This document shows, in pieces, positions 42,341 through 51,153 of a stretch of DNA of 64,000 nucleotides (within the stretch, counting starts at the first letter, position 1; the number at the start of each line of letters is the position of its first letter). This DNA is from Allonocardiopsis opalescens (lineage in GTDB: Bacteria; Actinomycetota; Actinomycetes; Streptosporangiales; Streptosporangiaceae). The stretch lies in the NCBI RefSeq assembly GCF_003002095.1, contig NZ_PVZC01000003.1, positions 124,001 to 188,000 of the forward strand, read 5' to 3'. Made by a program: the position numbers and the translations under genes. Under the pieces are notes generated by a model. The model had not been told where the DNA came from and made no database searches. It worked only from the letters and a program-made list of their open reading frames with translations.

Positions 42341-43116
42341 TGCCCCACATCGATTTGGACACCCTCGCGGACCACGCGGAGGGGTTGCTGTCAGCCGACA
42401 GAGCCACCTCCGTGACGGCGCACCTTGATTCGTGCGCCGAGTGCCGCATGCAACTGGCCGACCTGAACGACCTGTCTCGGATGCTCGCCGCGACCCCCGC
42501 TCCGCCGTTGCCGGCGGGGGTGGCCGCGCGGATCGACTCCGCACTCGCCCGGGAGGCCGAGGAAGCCGCACGGCGGCCCGCCGACCCCGCCTACCAGCCC
42601 GACTACGGGATCGGGAAGGTGGTACCGATCAGCCGCGCCCAGCGGCGCAACCGATGGATGCGCGGTCTGGTCGCGGCGGCCGCGGCGGCGGTGCTGATCG
42701 GCGGCGGTGCCACGGTCGCGGCGCAGTTCGTCAACCAGGACCCTCCGGCGGCGGTCGGCGAGGTCCCCACGGTCGACGTCGCGCAGCTCGACGTCATCAC
42801 CAGCGGCACGGAGTACTCGCCCAACTTGCTGCAGTCGCAGCTGACCGGCGTGCTCCAGCAGATGCGTGACGACGCCGTGCCCGTGGGCGACACCGAGGCG
42901 ATCCGGTCCGATCTGGACGCATGCCTGCCTGCCGCGGTCGAACGGCAGGGCAGCGAACCCGCGGTGGTGGACGTGGCGCAGTTCGAGGGGCAGCCGGCCT
43001 TCGCCGTGTTCTTCCCCAGCGCCGACGACCAGTACGACGTCGTGATCACCAGCCGCCAGTGCACCGGCGGCGATGGCGACGTGCTGGACGTGGTCCATCT
43101 CCCGGACATCCCCTGA
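42340..43116 (+). CDS. Anti-sigma-M factor, membrane-bound, zinc-finger type
   Basis: 258 residues. The N-terminal cytoplasmic zinc-binding anti-sigma domain reads LADHAEGLLSADRATSVTAHLDSCAECRMQL (His-xxx-Cys-xx-Cys). A basic stretch, SRAQRRNRWMRG, precedes one membrane helix, LVAAAAAAVLIGGGATVAAQF. An extracytoplasmic domain of about 165 residues follows, with two Cys (LDACLPAAV and SRQCTGG) that could form a disulfide. The ATG overlaps the sigM stop by one base; GGGAGGAGG lies 15 bases ahead. It senses envelope conditions and releases SigM; the signal is unknown. Confidence 0.9.
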   Translation: MPHIDLDTLADHAEGLLSADRATSVTAHLDSCAECRMQLADLNDLSRMLAATPAPPLPAGVAARIDSALAREAEEAARRPADPAYQPDYGIGKVVPISRAQRRNRWMRGLVAAAAAAVLIGGGATVAAQFVNQDPPAAVGEVPTVDVAQLDVITSGTEYSPNLLQSQLTGVLQQMRDDAVPVGDTEAIRSDLDACLPAAVERQGSEPAVVDVAQFEGQPAFAVFFPSADDQYDVVITSRQCTGGDGDVLDVVHLPDIP

Positions 43117-43153
43117 CCCTCCCCGTCGGAACGGCTCGTCCCGTGACCGGCGG

Positions 43154-43179
43154 GGAATGGGCAGGACCTAGGATCGGTT
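43154..43179 (+). promoter_or_regulatory. SigR-type promoter of trxBA
   Basis: GGAAT (43154-43158), exactly 18 bases, then GTT (43177-43179). This is the consensus recognised by the thiol-oxidative-stress sigma factor SigR (SigH in mycobacteria), known to drive trxBA in Streptomyces. Confidence 0.8.
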
Positions 43180-43303
43180 GAGACCGACGGAACGCGATGC
43201 CTCGGCTGATCCTGTGGACGATGGAGCGCCGTCGTCCGGTCACCGCAGCCGCGATCCGCACAGATCGTTGCAGCACCGCCTGAGCGGGAGGGGACCGACG
43301 AGC

Positions 43304-44245
43304 GTGAACGACGTTCGCAATGTCATCATCATCGGCTCGGGGCCGGCCGGCTATACCGCTGCCGTGTACGCCGCACGCGCCCAGCTCGACCCCTTGGTCT
43401 TCGAGGGCTCCATCACCGCCGGCGGTGCGCTCATGAACACCACCGACGTCGAGAACTTCCCCGGCTTCCCCGAAGGCATCCTCGGCCCCGACCTGATGGA
43501 CGGGATGCGCAAGCAGGCCGAGCGCTTCGGTGCCGAGCTCGTCGCCGACGACGTCAGCTCCGTCGACCTCAGCGCCAGCCCCAAGGTGGTGCGGGTGGGC
43601 GAGCGCGAGTACCGCGCCAAGGCCGTCATCGTGGCCACCGGCTCCCAGCACCGCAAGCTGAACGTGCCCGGCGAGGACCGCCTGTCCGGCCGGGGCGTGT
43701 CGTGGTGTGCCACCTGCGACGGCTTCTTCTTCCGCGACCAGGACATCGCCGTCATCGGCGGCGGCGACACCGCGATGGAGGAGGCGACCTTCCTCACCCG
43801 CTTCGCCCGTTCGGTGACGATCGTGCACCGCCGCGACGAACTGCGGGCGAGCAAGATCATGGCCGACCGCGCCCGCGCCAGCGACAAGATCCGCTTCGTG
43901 TGGAACTCCGAGGTGACCGAGGTCCTGGGCGAGGACAAGCTCAGCGGCATCCGGCTGCGGAACCGGGTCAGCGGCGAGGAGAGCACCCTCGACGTGACGG
44001 GCCTGTTCATCGCGGTCGGCCACGATCCCCGGGTGGAGCTCTTCGCCGACCAGCTCAAGCTGGACGACGAGGGCTACCTGTCGGTGGACTCCCCCTCCAC
44101 CCGCACCAGCATCGCCGGCGTGTTCGGCGCCGGCGACGTCGTCGACCACCGCTACCGCCAGGCCATCACGGCAGCCGGCACCGGCTGCTCGGCGGCCATG
44201 GACGCGGAACGCTATCTCGCCGAGCTGGCCGACGCCGACGTGTGA
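43304..44245 (+). CDS. trxB: Thioredoxin-disulfide reductase
   Basis: 313 residues. FAD-binding Rossmann motif [19 protein letters not shown], redox-active [19 protein letters not shown]-binding [17 protein letters not shown] with [10 protein letters not shown], and the FAD-contacting [23 protein letters not shown]. It transfers electrons from NADPH to thioredoxin. The start is GTG 43304 with GGGAGGGG upstream; the frame is open to 43178 without support. trxA follows 29 bases later under the same SigR-type promoter. Confidence 0.97.
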   Translation: MNDVRNVIIIGSGPAGYTAAVYAARAQLDPLVFEGSITAGGALMNTTDVENFPGFPEGILGPDLMDGMRKQAERFGAELVADDVSSVDLSASPKVVRVGEREYRAKAVIVATGSQHRKLNVPGEDRLSGRGVSWCATCDGFFFRDQDIAVIGGGDTAMEEATFLTRFARSVTIVHRRDELRASKIMADRARASDKIRFVWNSEVTEVLGEDKLSGIRLRNRVSGEESTLDVTGLFIAVGHDPRVELFADQLKLDDEGYLSVDSPSTRTSIAGVFGAGDVVDHRYRQAITAAGTGCSAAMDAERYLAELADADV

Positions 44246-44274
44246 TTTCGATTAGCTGAACTGGAGTGGTAGAC

Positions 44275-44598
44275 GTGTCCAACGCCCCTAAGGTGACCGA
44301 CGACAGCTTCGCGGCGGACGTACTGGAGAGCGACAAGCCGGTGCTGGTCGACTTCTGGGCCGAGTGGTGCGGTCCGTGTCGTCAGGTGGCGCCGATCCTG
44401 GACGAGATCGCGGCCGAGCACGGCGAGAAGCTGAAGGTCGTCAAGCTGAACGTCGACGAGAACCCCAAGGTCACTCGCGACTACGGCGTGATGCAGATCC
44501 CGACCCTCGGCGTCTTCTCCGAGGGCAAGGTCGTGAAGCAGATCATCGGCGCCAAGCCCAAGGCCATGCTGCTGCGGGAGCTCGGCGACTTCATCTGA
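44275..44598 (+). CDS. trxA: Thioredoxin
   Basis: 107 residues with the active site FWAEWCGPCRQVAPILDEIA and the cis-Pro loop VMQIPTLGVFSEG. It reduces protein disulfides and is recycled by TrxB. The start is the GTG at 44275, eight bases after GGAG; a GTG nine bases earlier overlaps the ribosome-binding site. A strong T-tailed terminator follows. Confidence 0.97.
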   Translation: MSNAPKVTDDSFAADVLESDKPVLVDFWAEWCGPCRQVAPILDEIAAEHGEKLKVVKLNVDENPKVTRDYGVMQIPTLGVFSEGKVVKQIIGAKPKAMLLRELGDFI

Positions 44599-44612
44599 CC
44601 GACACGGCGAAG

Positions 44613-44643
44613 GAGGCGGCCACCGCAGGGTGGCCGCCTCTTT
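44613..44643 (+). terminator. Intrinsic terminator of trxBA
   Basis: A 12-bp perfect stem (GAGGCGGCCACC with GGTGGCCGCCTC), GCAG loop, followed by TTT. This is one of the few T-tailed terminators in the window. Confidence 0.85.
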
Positions 44644-44670
44644 CCATGCCGCTCCTCGTCCGCACCGCGG

Positions 44671-44686
44671 TGTTTCACGTGAAACG
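44671..44686. promoter_or_regulatory. parS site 1
   Basis: TGTTTCACGTGAAACG, one mismatch from the 16-bp parS consensus; ParB loading site. It lies between trxA and parB and touches the parB terminator. Confidence 0.9.
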
Positions 44687-44719
44687 GCGGCGGCCCCGGC
44701 ATCGACCGGGCCGCCGCCG
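44685..44719 (-). terminator. Terminator of parAB
   Basis: On the minus strand a 12-bp stem (CGGCGGCGGCCC arm) plus two further pairs and a six-base loop, 14 bases past the parB stop codon. Confidence 0.7.
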
Positions 44720-44733
44720 TTGACCGTAGCGGG

Positions 44734-45696
44734 CTACTCGTCGCCGCCCGCGGCGCGCAGTTCCACCGCCGCCTGCGGAGCCATCGAGGCGATGATGCGC
44801 TCCAGGTCCTCCATGGTGGCGAACTCGACCACGATCTTGCCCTTGTGCTTGCCCATGTCGACCTTGACCCGGGTGTCGAACATGTCCGAGAGCCGGTTGG
44901 ACAGTTCCTTGATGCCCGGTGCCATCGGAGCCCGCTGCGTGGTCCGGCGCGGCCGCTGGCCGTCGTCCTGGGCGCCCACCGCGAGGATCTCCTCAACGGC
45001 GCGCACCGACAGCCCCTCGGCCACGATGCGCTGCGCCAGCCGGTCCTGCGCCTCGGCGTCGCTGAGCGAGAGCAGCGCCCGGGCGTGGCCCGCGCTCAGC
45101 ACTCCGGCGGCGACGCGGCGCTGCACGGCGGGCGGCAGGTTCAGCAGCCGCAATGTGTTGCTGATGTGCGGGCGGGAGCGGCCGATCCGCTTGGCGAGTT
45201 CGTCGTGGGTGGCGCCGAAGTCGTCCAGCAACTGCTGGTAGGCGGCGGCCTCTTCCAACGGGTTCAGCTGCTGGCGGTGCAGGTTCTCCAGCAGCGCGTC
45301 GCGGAGCAGGTCGTCGTCGCCGGTCTCCCGCACGATCGCCGGGATCGAGGTGAGGCCCGCCTCCCGGCTGGCCCGCCAGCGCCGCTCCCCCATGATGAGC
45401 TCGTACTGGTGCGGCGCGAGGCGGCGCACCACCACCGGCTGCAGCAGACCGACCTCGCTGATAGAGGCGGACAGCTCGGCCAGTGCCTCCTCGTCGAAGT
45501 GCTGCCGCGGCTGGCGGGGGTTGGGCGTGATCTCGCTCAGCGGAAGCTCTTCGAGGTACGCCCCTTCAACGGGGGTGGGTTCCGCCTCGACGGTTCCGGT
45601 GGCCGACCGGGAGGCCGCTGCCCCGCCTCCCGGCGGGGGGCCCTGCGGGATCAGGGCCCCGAGTCCCTTGCCGAGACCCCGCCGCTGCTGACTCAC
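44734..45696 (-). CDS. parB: Chromosome partitioning protein ParB
   Basis: 320 residues. The N-terminal [13 protein letters not shown] is the ParA-activating tail. The ParB/CTPase domain has [29 protein letters not shown], the CTP-binding [12 protein letters not shown] and [14 protein letters not shown]. The parS-binding helix-turn-helix reads [27 protein letters not shown], and the C-terminal dimer domain ends in [19 protein letters not shown]. It loads on parS, slides as a CTP clamp and organises the origin for segregation. Its start overlaps the parA stop by four bases. Confidence 0.97.
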   Translation of the reverse strand: MSQQRRGLGKGLGALIPQGPPPGGGAAASRSATGTVEAEPTPVEGAYLEELPLSEITPNPRQPRQHFDEEALAELSASISEVGLLQPVVVRRLAPHQYELIMGERRWRASREAGLTSIPAIVRETGDDDLLRDALLENLHRQQLNPLEEAAAYQQLLDDFGATHDELAKRIGRSRPHISNTLRLLNLPPAVQRRVAAGVLSAGHARALLSLSDAEAQDRLAQRIVAEGLSVRAVEEILAVGAQDDGQRPRRTTQRAPMAPGIKELSNRLSDMFDTRVKVDMGKHKGKIVVEFATMEDLERIIASMAPQAAVELRAAGGDE

Positions 45697-46808
45697 GCTT
45701 GGTTCTCCTCCGTACCGGCGGGCTGGACCTGCCCGCTGTTCTGATACGCCATTTCCTTCGCCGCGTCCTTGTAGGCCAGCGCGCCGGTGGAACCGGGATC
45801 GTAGGTGATGACCGACTGGCCGTAGCTCGGCGCCTCCGACACGCGCACGCTGCGCGGAATGACCGTGGACAGCACCAGTTCGCCGAAGTGCGAGCGCACC
45901 TCATCGGCCACCTGCTGGGCCAGCCGGGTGCGGCCGTCGTACATGGTGAGCAGGATGGTGGAGATCTGCAGCTCGGGGTTGAGGTGCGCCTGGACGAGCT
46001 CGACATTGCGCAGCAGCTGCCCTAGGCCCTCCAACGCGTAGTACTCGCACTGGATCGGGATCAGCACCTCGCTGCCGGCCACCATCGCGTTCACGGTCAG
46101 CAGGCCCAGTGAGGGCGGGCAGTCGATCAGGATGTAGTCGAGTTCGTCGCTGTCGTAAGCTTCACAGGCCCGCCGCAGCCGCGACTCGCGCGCGACCAGG
46201 GAGACGAGTTCGATCTCGGCGCCGGCCAGGTCGATGGTGGCCGGGACGCAGAGCAGGTTCGGGATGCCCTCGACCTCCACCGCCACCTCGGCGAGCGGAC
46301 GCCCCTCCACCAGGCAGTGGTAGATGGACGGCACATCGGCGTGGTGGTCGACGCCCAGCGCGGTGGAGGCATTGCCCTGCGGGTCGAGGTCGACCACCAT
46401 GACCCGGTTGCCGTGCAGAGCGAGCGAGACGGCGAGGTTGACGGTGGTGGTCGTCTTGCCCACCCCGCCCTTCTGATTGGCGACCGTCATGACCCGGCAG
46501 GCCTTTGGCCGGGGCCACTCCTCCTGGCCGTTCTGCATCGCGACCGCGGCCTGGGCGGCACGCGCGATCGGCGTGTCCGGGCCCTCGGGCTGCTCCAGCG
46601 GCGGTGTGATGACGTCCGGTGTTTCACGTGAAACGGCTGCGCTCAATGCCCTGCGCACCAATGGTGACTCCCCCTGCGTTTCGACCGCCTGTTCCGCGCC
46701 CCCGCTGGACGGCTCCGAATGCGCGCCCGGATCGCGCTCGGTTCTCCGGGCGTCGTCGTCATTGCGATCGCGTACGGTCTCTCTGCCCGCGTCCGGCACG
46801 ACCGTCAC
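45693..46808 (-). CDS. parA: Chromosome partitioning ATPase ParA
   Basis: 371 residues. The first 105 residues are a poorly conserved, disordered extension. The ATPase starts [23 protein letters not shown] with the deviant Walker A Lys, then [31 protein letters not shown] and a C-terminal DNA-contacting region. Dimeric ParA-ATP on the nucleoid pulls ParB-parS complexes apart. The GTG start overlaps the rsmG stop by four bases. A parS site lies inside the extension and encodes AVSRETP. Confidence 0.96.
   Translation of the reverse strand: MTVVPDAGRETVRDRNDDDARRTERDPGAHSEPSSGGAEQAVETQGESPLVRRALSAAVSRETPDVITPPLEQPEGPDTPIARAAQAAVAMQNGQEEWPRPKACRVMTVANQKGGVGKTTTTVNLAVSLALHGNRVMVVDLDPQGNASTALGVDHHADVPSIYHCLVEGRPLAEVAVEVEGIPNLLCVPATIDLAGAEIELVSLVARESRLRRACEAYDSDELDYILIDCPPSLGLLTVNAMVAGSEVLIPIQCEYYALEGLGQLLRNVELVQAHLNPELQISTILLTMYDGRTRLAQQVADEVRSHFGELVLSTVIPRSVRVSEAPSYGQSVITYDPGSTGALAYKDAAKEMAYQNSGQVQPAGTEENQA
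46620..46635. promoter_or_regulatory. parS site 2 (inside parA)
   Basis: TGTTTCACGTGAAACG within the codons for the non-conserved N-terminal extension of ParA. Confidence 0.92.
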
Positions 46809-47599
46809 CTCTTCCGTCCGCGCTGTTTCGTCGCGCCCGCCGACCGCCGGGCGGTTTCACGTGAAACCGCGCTTCCCGTCGCGATCACCTGGACGACAGT
46901 AGTAGCCGGATCGACCATACCGTGTCCGACCGGCACGACTTCGGCTTGACATGAACGCAGCGCCGGGAATTCACGTCGCGCGGTCTCGAGTTCGTCCGCC
47001 GCCCGCTCCCCTTTGAGCGCTAGCAGCCGGCCGTCCGGTTTCAGCAGCGGTAGCGCCCAGCGCGCGAGCCGGTCCAGCGGCGCGACCGCCCGGGCCGTCA
47101 CCACATCGGCGCGCAGCCGCGCGGCGAACTCCTCGGCCCGCCCCCGCTCCACCACCACGCGGTCCAGGCCGAGGAGTTCCAGGCACTCGTTCAGGAAGAC
47201 GGTTCGGCGCAGCAGCGGCTCCAGCAGCGTGACGGTGAGATCGGGTCGCGCGATGGCGAGCACGATCCCGGGCAGGCCCGCGCCCGAACCGATGTCGACC
47301 ACGTGCGCGCCGTGCGGCACCAGTTCTTCGACCACGGCGCAGTTGAGGATGTGCCGGGTCCAGATCCGGTCGACTTCGCGCGGCCCGATGAGGCCCCGCT
47401 GCACGCCGGCGTCGGCCAGCAGCGCGGCGTACCGCTCGGCCAGTGGGAGCCGGGAGCCGAACAGCTCTGCCGCGGCGGCCGGCGCCTCGGGCGGTACCGC
47501 TTCGGGCCCCGGCGAACCCGCCGGCCGCTCCTCCCCCGTCTCACCGCCCGCGGCGGAGCCACGCCGCGATTGCCCGCCATCGTCCGACCGCATCGTCAT
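46805..47599 (-). CDS. rsmG: 16S rRNA (guanine527-N7)-methyltransferase RsmG
   Basis: 264 residues. After a Pro/Ala/Gly-rich lead of about 40 residues come LAERYAALLADAGVQRGLIGPREVDRIWTRHILNCAVV, the SAM-binding VVDIGSGAGLPGIVLAIARPD, LLEPLLRRTVFLNECLELLGL and VVTARAVAPLDRLARWALPLLKPDGRLLALKG. It methylates G527 in the 530 loop; its loss gives low-level streptomycin resistance in other bacteria. A parS site overlaps the C-terminal codons, encoding AVSRETA. It is the first gene of the rsmG-parA-parB run. Confidence 0.95.
   Translation of the reverse strand: MTMRSDDGGQSRRGSAAGGETGEERPAGSPGPEAVPPEAPAAAAELFGSRLPLAERYAALLADAGVQRGLIGPREVDRIWTRHILNCAVVEELVPHGAHVVDIGSGAGLPGIVLAIARPDLTVTLLEPLLRRTVFLNECLELLGLDRVVVERGRAEEFAARLRADVVTARAVAPLDRLARWALPLLKPDGRLLALKGERAADELETARREFPALRSCQAEVVPVGHGMVDPATTVVQVIATGSAVSRETARRSAGATKQRGRKR
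46853..46868. promoter_or_regulatory. parS site 3 (inside rsmG)
   Basis: GGTTTCACGTGAAACC, a perfect palindrome containing the 14-bp parS core, located in the last codons of rsmG. Confidence 0.92.
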
Positions 47600-47717
47600 C
47601 GATCCGCCCTGCGCTTGCCGCGATCCGTCAGCTGTCGTCTCCAGCTAACCGCACCCGGCGCACCGCCCGGAACGGAAAGGCCGCCGCCGCGGCCCGTCGA
47701 GACCCCGACATGACGAC

Positions 47718-47748
47718 GGCGGCCCCGCCGGACTCCGGCAGGGCCGCC
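47718..47748 (-). terminator. Terminator after jag
   Basis: Arms GGCGGCCCCGCCGGA and TCCGGCAGGGCCGCC pair with one mismatch around a very tight loop, 22 bases beyond the jag stop codon. It separates the rpmH-to-jag run from rsmG-parAB. Confidence 0.65.
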
Positions 47749-47769
47749 GCGGCGGCGTTCACAGGGACC

Positions 47770-48324
47770 TCAGTCGGCGACCCGCACCACGACGTAGCGG
47801 TGCGGCTCCTCCCCCTCGGACTCGCTGACCAGACCCATGGCGGCGACCGCGTCGTGCACCACCTTGCGCTCGAAGGGGGTCATCGGCTCCAGAGCGACGG
47901 CGTCGCCGGTCTCCTGGGCCTTGGTGGCCGCCTCCTTGCCGAGCGCGGTCAGCGCGGCGCGGCGCCGCTCGCGGTAGCCGCCGACGTCGAGCATCAGCCG
48001 GCTGCGCTCACCGGTCTTGCGGTGCACGGCGAGGCGGGTCAGCTCCTGGAGGGCTTCGAGCACCTCGCCGCGCGGGCCGACGAGTTCGTCGAGGGTGCCG
48101 CCGACCACGGATACGACCGCCCGGTCGCCCTCAACGTCCATGTCGATATCGCCGTCGAAGTCGGCGATGTCCAGTAGGCCCTCGATGTAGTCGGCGGCGA
48201 TGTCGCCCTCGCGCTCCAGTGCCGCGATGTCGACGACGGCGTCAGGACCGGGTTGAGTCTCGATCTCCACGTCGGCAGAGGATTCGTCCTCGACCTGTAC
48301 GCTGTCGAGCTGGCCATTGCTCAC
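47770..48324 (-). CDS. jag: Jag/KhpB-type KH-R3H RNA-binding protein
   Basis: 184 residues. An acidic lead is followed by AADYIEGLLDIADFDGDIDMDVEGDRAVVSVVGGTLDELVGPRGEVLEALQELTRLAVHRKTG, the KH-like domain. The R3H domain contains RLMLDVGGYRERRRAALTALGKEAATKAQ and PFERKVVHDAVAA. It binds RNA, and in other bacteria it affects cell division and elongation. The start is GTG 48324 with AAGGAG nine bases upstream. It sits 33 bases after yidC in the conserved order. Confidence 0.94.
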   Translation of the reverse strand: MSNGQLDSVQVEDESSADVEIETQPGPDAVVDIAALEREGDIAADYIEGLLDIADFDGDIDMDVEGDRAVVSVVGGTLDELVGPRGEVLEALQELTRLAVHRKTGERSRLMLDVGGYRERRRAALTALGKEAATKAQETGDAVALEPMTPFERKVVHDAVAAMGLVSESEGEEPHRYVVVRVAD

Positions 48325-48357
48325 GACGCGGTTCTCCTTATGCTCAACACCCACTGA

Positions 48358-49470
48358 TCAGCTACCGCTCCGCTTGCGCTTGCTGCGGGGTACGTTCGTC
48401 CGCTGCTGGTTACGCACGATCATAGGCGGAGCCGCGGGCTCGGATTCAGCGCTTTTCTTCTGCTTCTTGTTCTTGCGGCCGTTCACACCGCCGGTGGAGC
48501 CGTTGGGGGTGGCGCCGCCGCTCGGCGCGGGCTCGTCGGCGGGCTTGTCGGCCGATGCCCCGTTCGGCGCGGCGCCGGGCGCGCCGTTGGCCTTGCGCCG
48601 CTCCCGCAGCGCCTTGGCCCGGGCGGCCGCCGCCTTGCCCGCCTCACGCGCCGCGCGCGCCCGCTCGCGCTCCTCCTCCGCCAGCTCGTCCGGCGACTTC
48701 ACCGGGTAGCGCTTGTAGACGAAGTGGTTCTGCAGCAGCGTCCAGGAGTTGGTGGTCACCCAGTAGATCAGCACACCGATCGGCAGCGTCAGGCCGAACA
48801 GCGCGAAGGCCGGCGACATGTACATCATGATCTTCTGCGCCTGGATCATCGGGTTGTCCGGCGTCTGCTTCATCGAGCGCATTACGCCCTGGCGCACGGT
48901 GAGGAAGGTGGTGACGGCGCTGATGGCCAGGCCGGTACCGATCATGACCCGGGCGAGTACGGGGTCGGCGCCCATGCCGATCAGGACGTCATTGGAGTCC
49001 ACGAAGCGGGCGATGACGGGGGCGGTGATGATGAAGGCGTCGCGTGCGCTGGCGACCAGTTCGGTGGAGAAGCCGGCGAGGGTGGCCGCGTTCTCAGGGT
49101 TGTCGGCGATCTGCCAGAGCACCTGGAACAGCGCGATGAACACCGGGGTCTGGATGAGCAGCGGGAGGCAGCCGCCGACCGGGTTCGCGCCCTCGGCCTG
49201 GTAGAGCTGCATCGTCTCCTGGTTGAGGCGCTGCTTGTCGTCCTTGTACTTCTCGCGCAGCTTCAGCACCTTCGGCTGCAGCTCCTGCATCTTGCGCATG
49301 GACTGCATCGACTTCAGCGTCAGGGGCAGCGCCAGGATCCGCACGCACAGGGTCAGCAGCAGGATGGACAGGCCCCAGGCCCATCCGCCGTTCGGATCGA
49401 GGAAGAGGCTCAATCCCGCATGAATCTGGGCCAAGGGCCAAGACACCAATGCGAACAGCCAGTTAAACAC
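48358..49470 (-). CDS. yidC: Membrane protein insertase YidC
   Basis: 370 residues. Five membrane helices of the Oxa1/Alb3/YidC fold: WGLSILLLTLCVRILALPLTLKSM (with the conserved Arg in the groove), a cytoplasmic helical hairpin with KLREKYKDDKQRLNQETMQLY, GCLPLLIQTPVFIALFQVLW, and later ALFGLTLPIGVLIYWVTTNSWTLLQN. The C-terminal 110 residues are a charged, Ala/Arg/Lys-rich tail that can contact ribosomes. It inserts membrane proteins alone or with SecYEG. It is the actinobacterial short form without the large periplasmic domain. Confidence 0.97.
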   Translation of the reverse strand: MFNWLFALVSWPLAQIHAGLSLFLDPNGGWAWGLSILLLTLCVRILALPLTLKSMQSMRKMQELQPKVLKLREKYKDDKQRLNQETMQLYQAEGANPVGGCLPLLIQTPVFIALFQVLWQIADNPENAATLAGFSTELVASARDAFIITAPVIARFVDSNDVLIGMGADPVLARVMIGTGLAISAVTTFLTVRQGVMRSMKQTPDNPMIQAQKIMMYMSPAFALFGLTLPIGVLIYWVTTNSWTLLQNHFVYKRYPVKSPDELAEEERERARAAREAGKAAAARAKALRERRKANGAPGAAPNGASADKPADEPAPSGGATPNGSTGGVNGRKNKKQKKSAESEPAAPPMIVRNQQRTNVPRSKRKRSGS

Positions 49471-49527
49471 GGGCTCTCTCCCTCACATTCTCTTTCACAG
49501 CCGGCACCGCACTCGGCCCGTCAACGT

Positions 49528-49812
49528 TCACGACGCCGCCCCGGTTTCCCGGTCCGCCCGCGGCGCGGATCCCCTGGGCGGCACCGGATCGAGTCCGCCG
49601 GGGTGGAAGGGTTGGCAGCGGCCGAGTCTGCGGATCGTCAGCCACAGGCCGCGCGCCGCTCCGTGCACCGCCAGCGCCTCCATGGCGTAGGCGCTGCACG
49701 ACGGCTGGAAGCGGCAGACCGGGGGCATCAGCGGGCTGATGAACCGGCGGTAGCCGCGGATGGGCAGCATCAGCACGCGCGCCGCCGTCGAAGGTGTCGT
49801 GGTCATGTTCAC
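49528..49812 (-). CDS. yidD: Membrane protein insertion efficiency factor YidD
   Basis: 94 residues. Recognised by [63 protein letters not shown], the invariant CRFxPSCSxYA and RCxPxxxGGxDPVP motifs. It is a small peripheral membrane protein that assists YidC. The GTG start overlaps the rnpA stop by four bases; an ATG two codons later is also possible. Confidence 0.95.
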   Translation of the reverse strand: MNMTTTPSTAARVLMLPIRGYRRFISPLMPPVCRFQPSCSAYAMEALAVHGAARGLWLTIRRLGRCQPFHPGGLDPVPPRGSAPRADRETGAAS

Positions 49813-50279
49813 CCGGCCTCTGAATGCCGCCGCGACCGAGGCTGCGGCGCCCGACCGCTCCGTCCGGTCCTCGCGCCGCCGGTGCCGGCCCCGGGACGGG
49901 CCAGGCGGTCCAGAGCGCTGTCCAGCTGGACGGCGAGCTCCTGGTAGTGCGTTGTCGCGGCCGCGGGATTGGCCCGCACTACTAGCAGGCTACCCGGAGG
50001 CAGCAGCGGGAGCCGTTCGCGTACCAGATGGCGCAGTCGGCGCCGGACCCGGTTGCGGACGACGGCGCCGCCGACGGCGCGGCTCACCACGAACCCGGCG
50101 CGCGTGGGCGACGCGTCAGGAGAGGCATCGGACGCGGGTGCCTGCTCGGGCGCGGTGCCGCCGGGCGGGTCCGGCGGGAGGAGGTGCACGACCAGCGCGG
50201 GCCGTCCGGCGCGGCGGCCGCGCCGCAGCACCGAGGTGAAGTCAGCACTCCGGCGGATCCGTGATCCGCGGGGCAGCAC
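49809..50279 (-). CDS. rnpA: Ribonuclease P protein component
   Basis: 156 residues. [33 protein letters not shown], then a Pro/Ala/Ser-rich insertion of about 25 residues, then the RNR motif region [27 protein letters not shown] and the closing [18 protein letters not shown]. It helps the RNase P RNA mature the 5' ends of tRNAs. The GTG at 50279 is chosen because AGGAGG is eight bases upstream, while the GTG two codons earlier is too close to it. The insertion makes it longer than the usual 115-130 residues. Confidence 0.95.
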   Translation of the reverse strand: MLPRGSRIRRSADFTSVLRRGRRAGRPALVVHLLPPDPPGGTAPEQAPASDASPDASPTRAGFVVSRAVGGAVVRNRVRRRLRHLVRERLPLLPPGSLLVVRANPAAATTHYQELAVQLDSALDRLARPGAGTGGARTGRSGRAPQPRSRRHSEAG

Positions 50280-50384
50280 AGGCACATCCTCCTGAATCGG
50301 ACGCCGAAACCGCGCAAAACGCCGATCGTCACCGCACAGCGGCGCGATCGGCGTTGAATGGTCGCGTGGAGACTGGCGAAGGGG

Positions 50385-50522
50385 TCAGACCGACAGCCGG
50401 GCACGGCCCTTGCGCCGACGCGCGGCCAGGATGGCCCGCCCGGCACGGGTGCGCATGCGCAGCCGGAAACCGTGGGTCTTGGCACGGCGGCGGTTGTTCG
50501 GCTGGTACGTACGCTTGCTCAC
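50385..50522 (-). CDS. rpmH: 50S ribosomal protein L34
   Basis: 45 residues, the normal length: [19 protein letters not shown], then [25 protein letters not shown], nearly all conserved. GTG start with AGGAGCC upstream. It is divergent from dnaA, as in most bacteria. Confidence 0.98.
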   Translation of the reverse strand: MSKRTYQPNNRRRAKTHGFRLRMRTRAGRAILAARRRKGRARLSV

Positions 50523-50697
50523 GGGAAGGCTCCTGCTGCGCTCGATAGATCTACGCCGTATCCGTGTTCGAGACCACGGCGATCCGGGACTTTGCGTCAA
50601 CGTCCCGCATCTGGGCACGCGGGGACGCCGCCGATACGGCTCGACGCTGGAAATCTACGTCGCCTTCCCGGGGTCGTCAAATCAGCGCGGGGGCCGG

Positions 50698-51107
50698 TTG
50701 TCCACAGCCGGTGGATCTCGCCGCCCGCCGCACGTCCGCAGCCTGTGGACAACCCGCCCTGGCGGCGACGCCGGGAGCCCGGCGGAGACACGCCCTGTGG
50801 ATAATGTCGGCCGCGTTGTCCACTGGCAGCCCTAGGCTGTGGACAGTAGCTTGGACCACTATCCCCAGGTTCGGCCGCACACAGCGGGTCTCCCACTGGA
50901 AACCCCACAGCTACCAGTGGATTGTGGATAACCGAGACGTCGGCAACCGTGTGCATAACTCCGTGTACAACCTGTGGATCGCCTGTGGGTTCATGTGGAT
51001 GACCCCGATGCGGGCCACCCTCGCCGAACGCGGTGTTCCACCGCTTCATCCACAGGTTCACCCGTCGCCGGGGGGCGGCGCGTGGCGGACCGGCAGGCTG
51101 TGGACAA
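50698..51107. promoter_or_regulatory. DnaA boxes and promoters in rpmH-dnaA gap
   Basis: The 631-base gap (50523-51153) holds multiple DnaA boxes: TTGTCCACA 50698-50706, TGTGGACAA 50744-50752 and 51099-51107, TGTGGATAA 50796-50804 and 50923-50931, TTGTCCACT 50817-50825 and TGTGGACAG 50838-50846. This fits dnaA autoregulation and a second origin half. One more box, TTATCCACA 51498-51506, lies inside dnaA, in the linker codons. Confidence 0.85.
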
Positions 51108-51153
51108 CGGCAGCGCAAGCGGGAGTGAAAGGGGCGGGAGATGGCAGGTCGCC

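Noticed and set aside
46945-46950. TTGACA near 46945 as a fourth interspersed element
   Set aside because: It lacks the CCCC prefix, the TCCACA box at 26 bases and the GGGTGG-GCCCCCTGG module; it is within rsmG.
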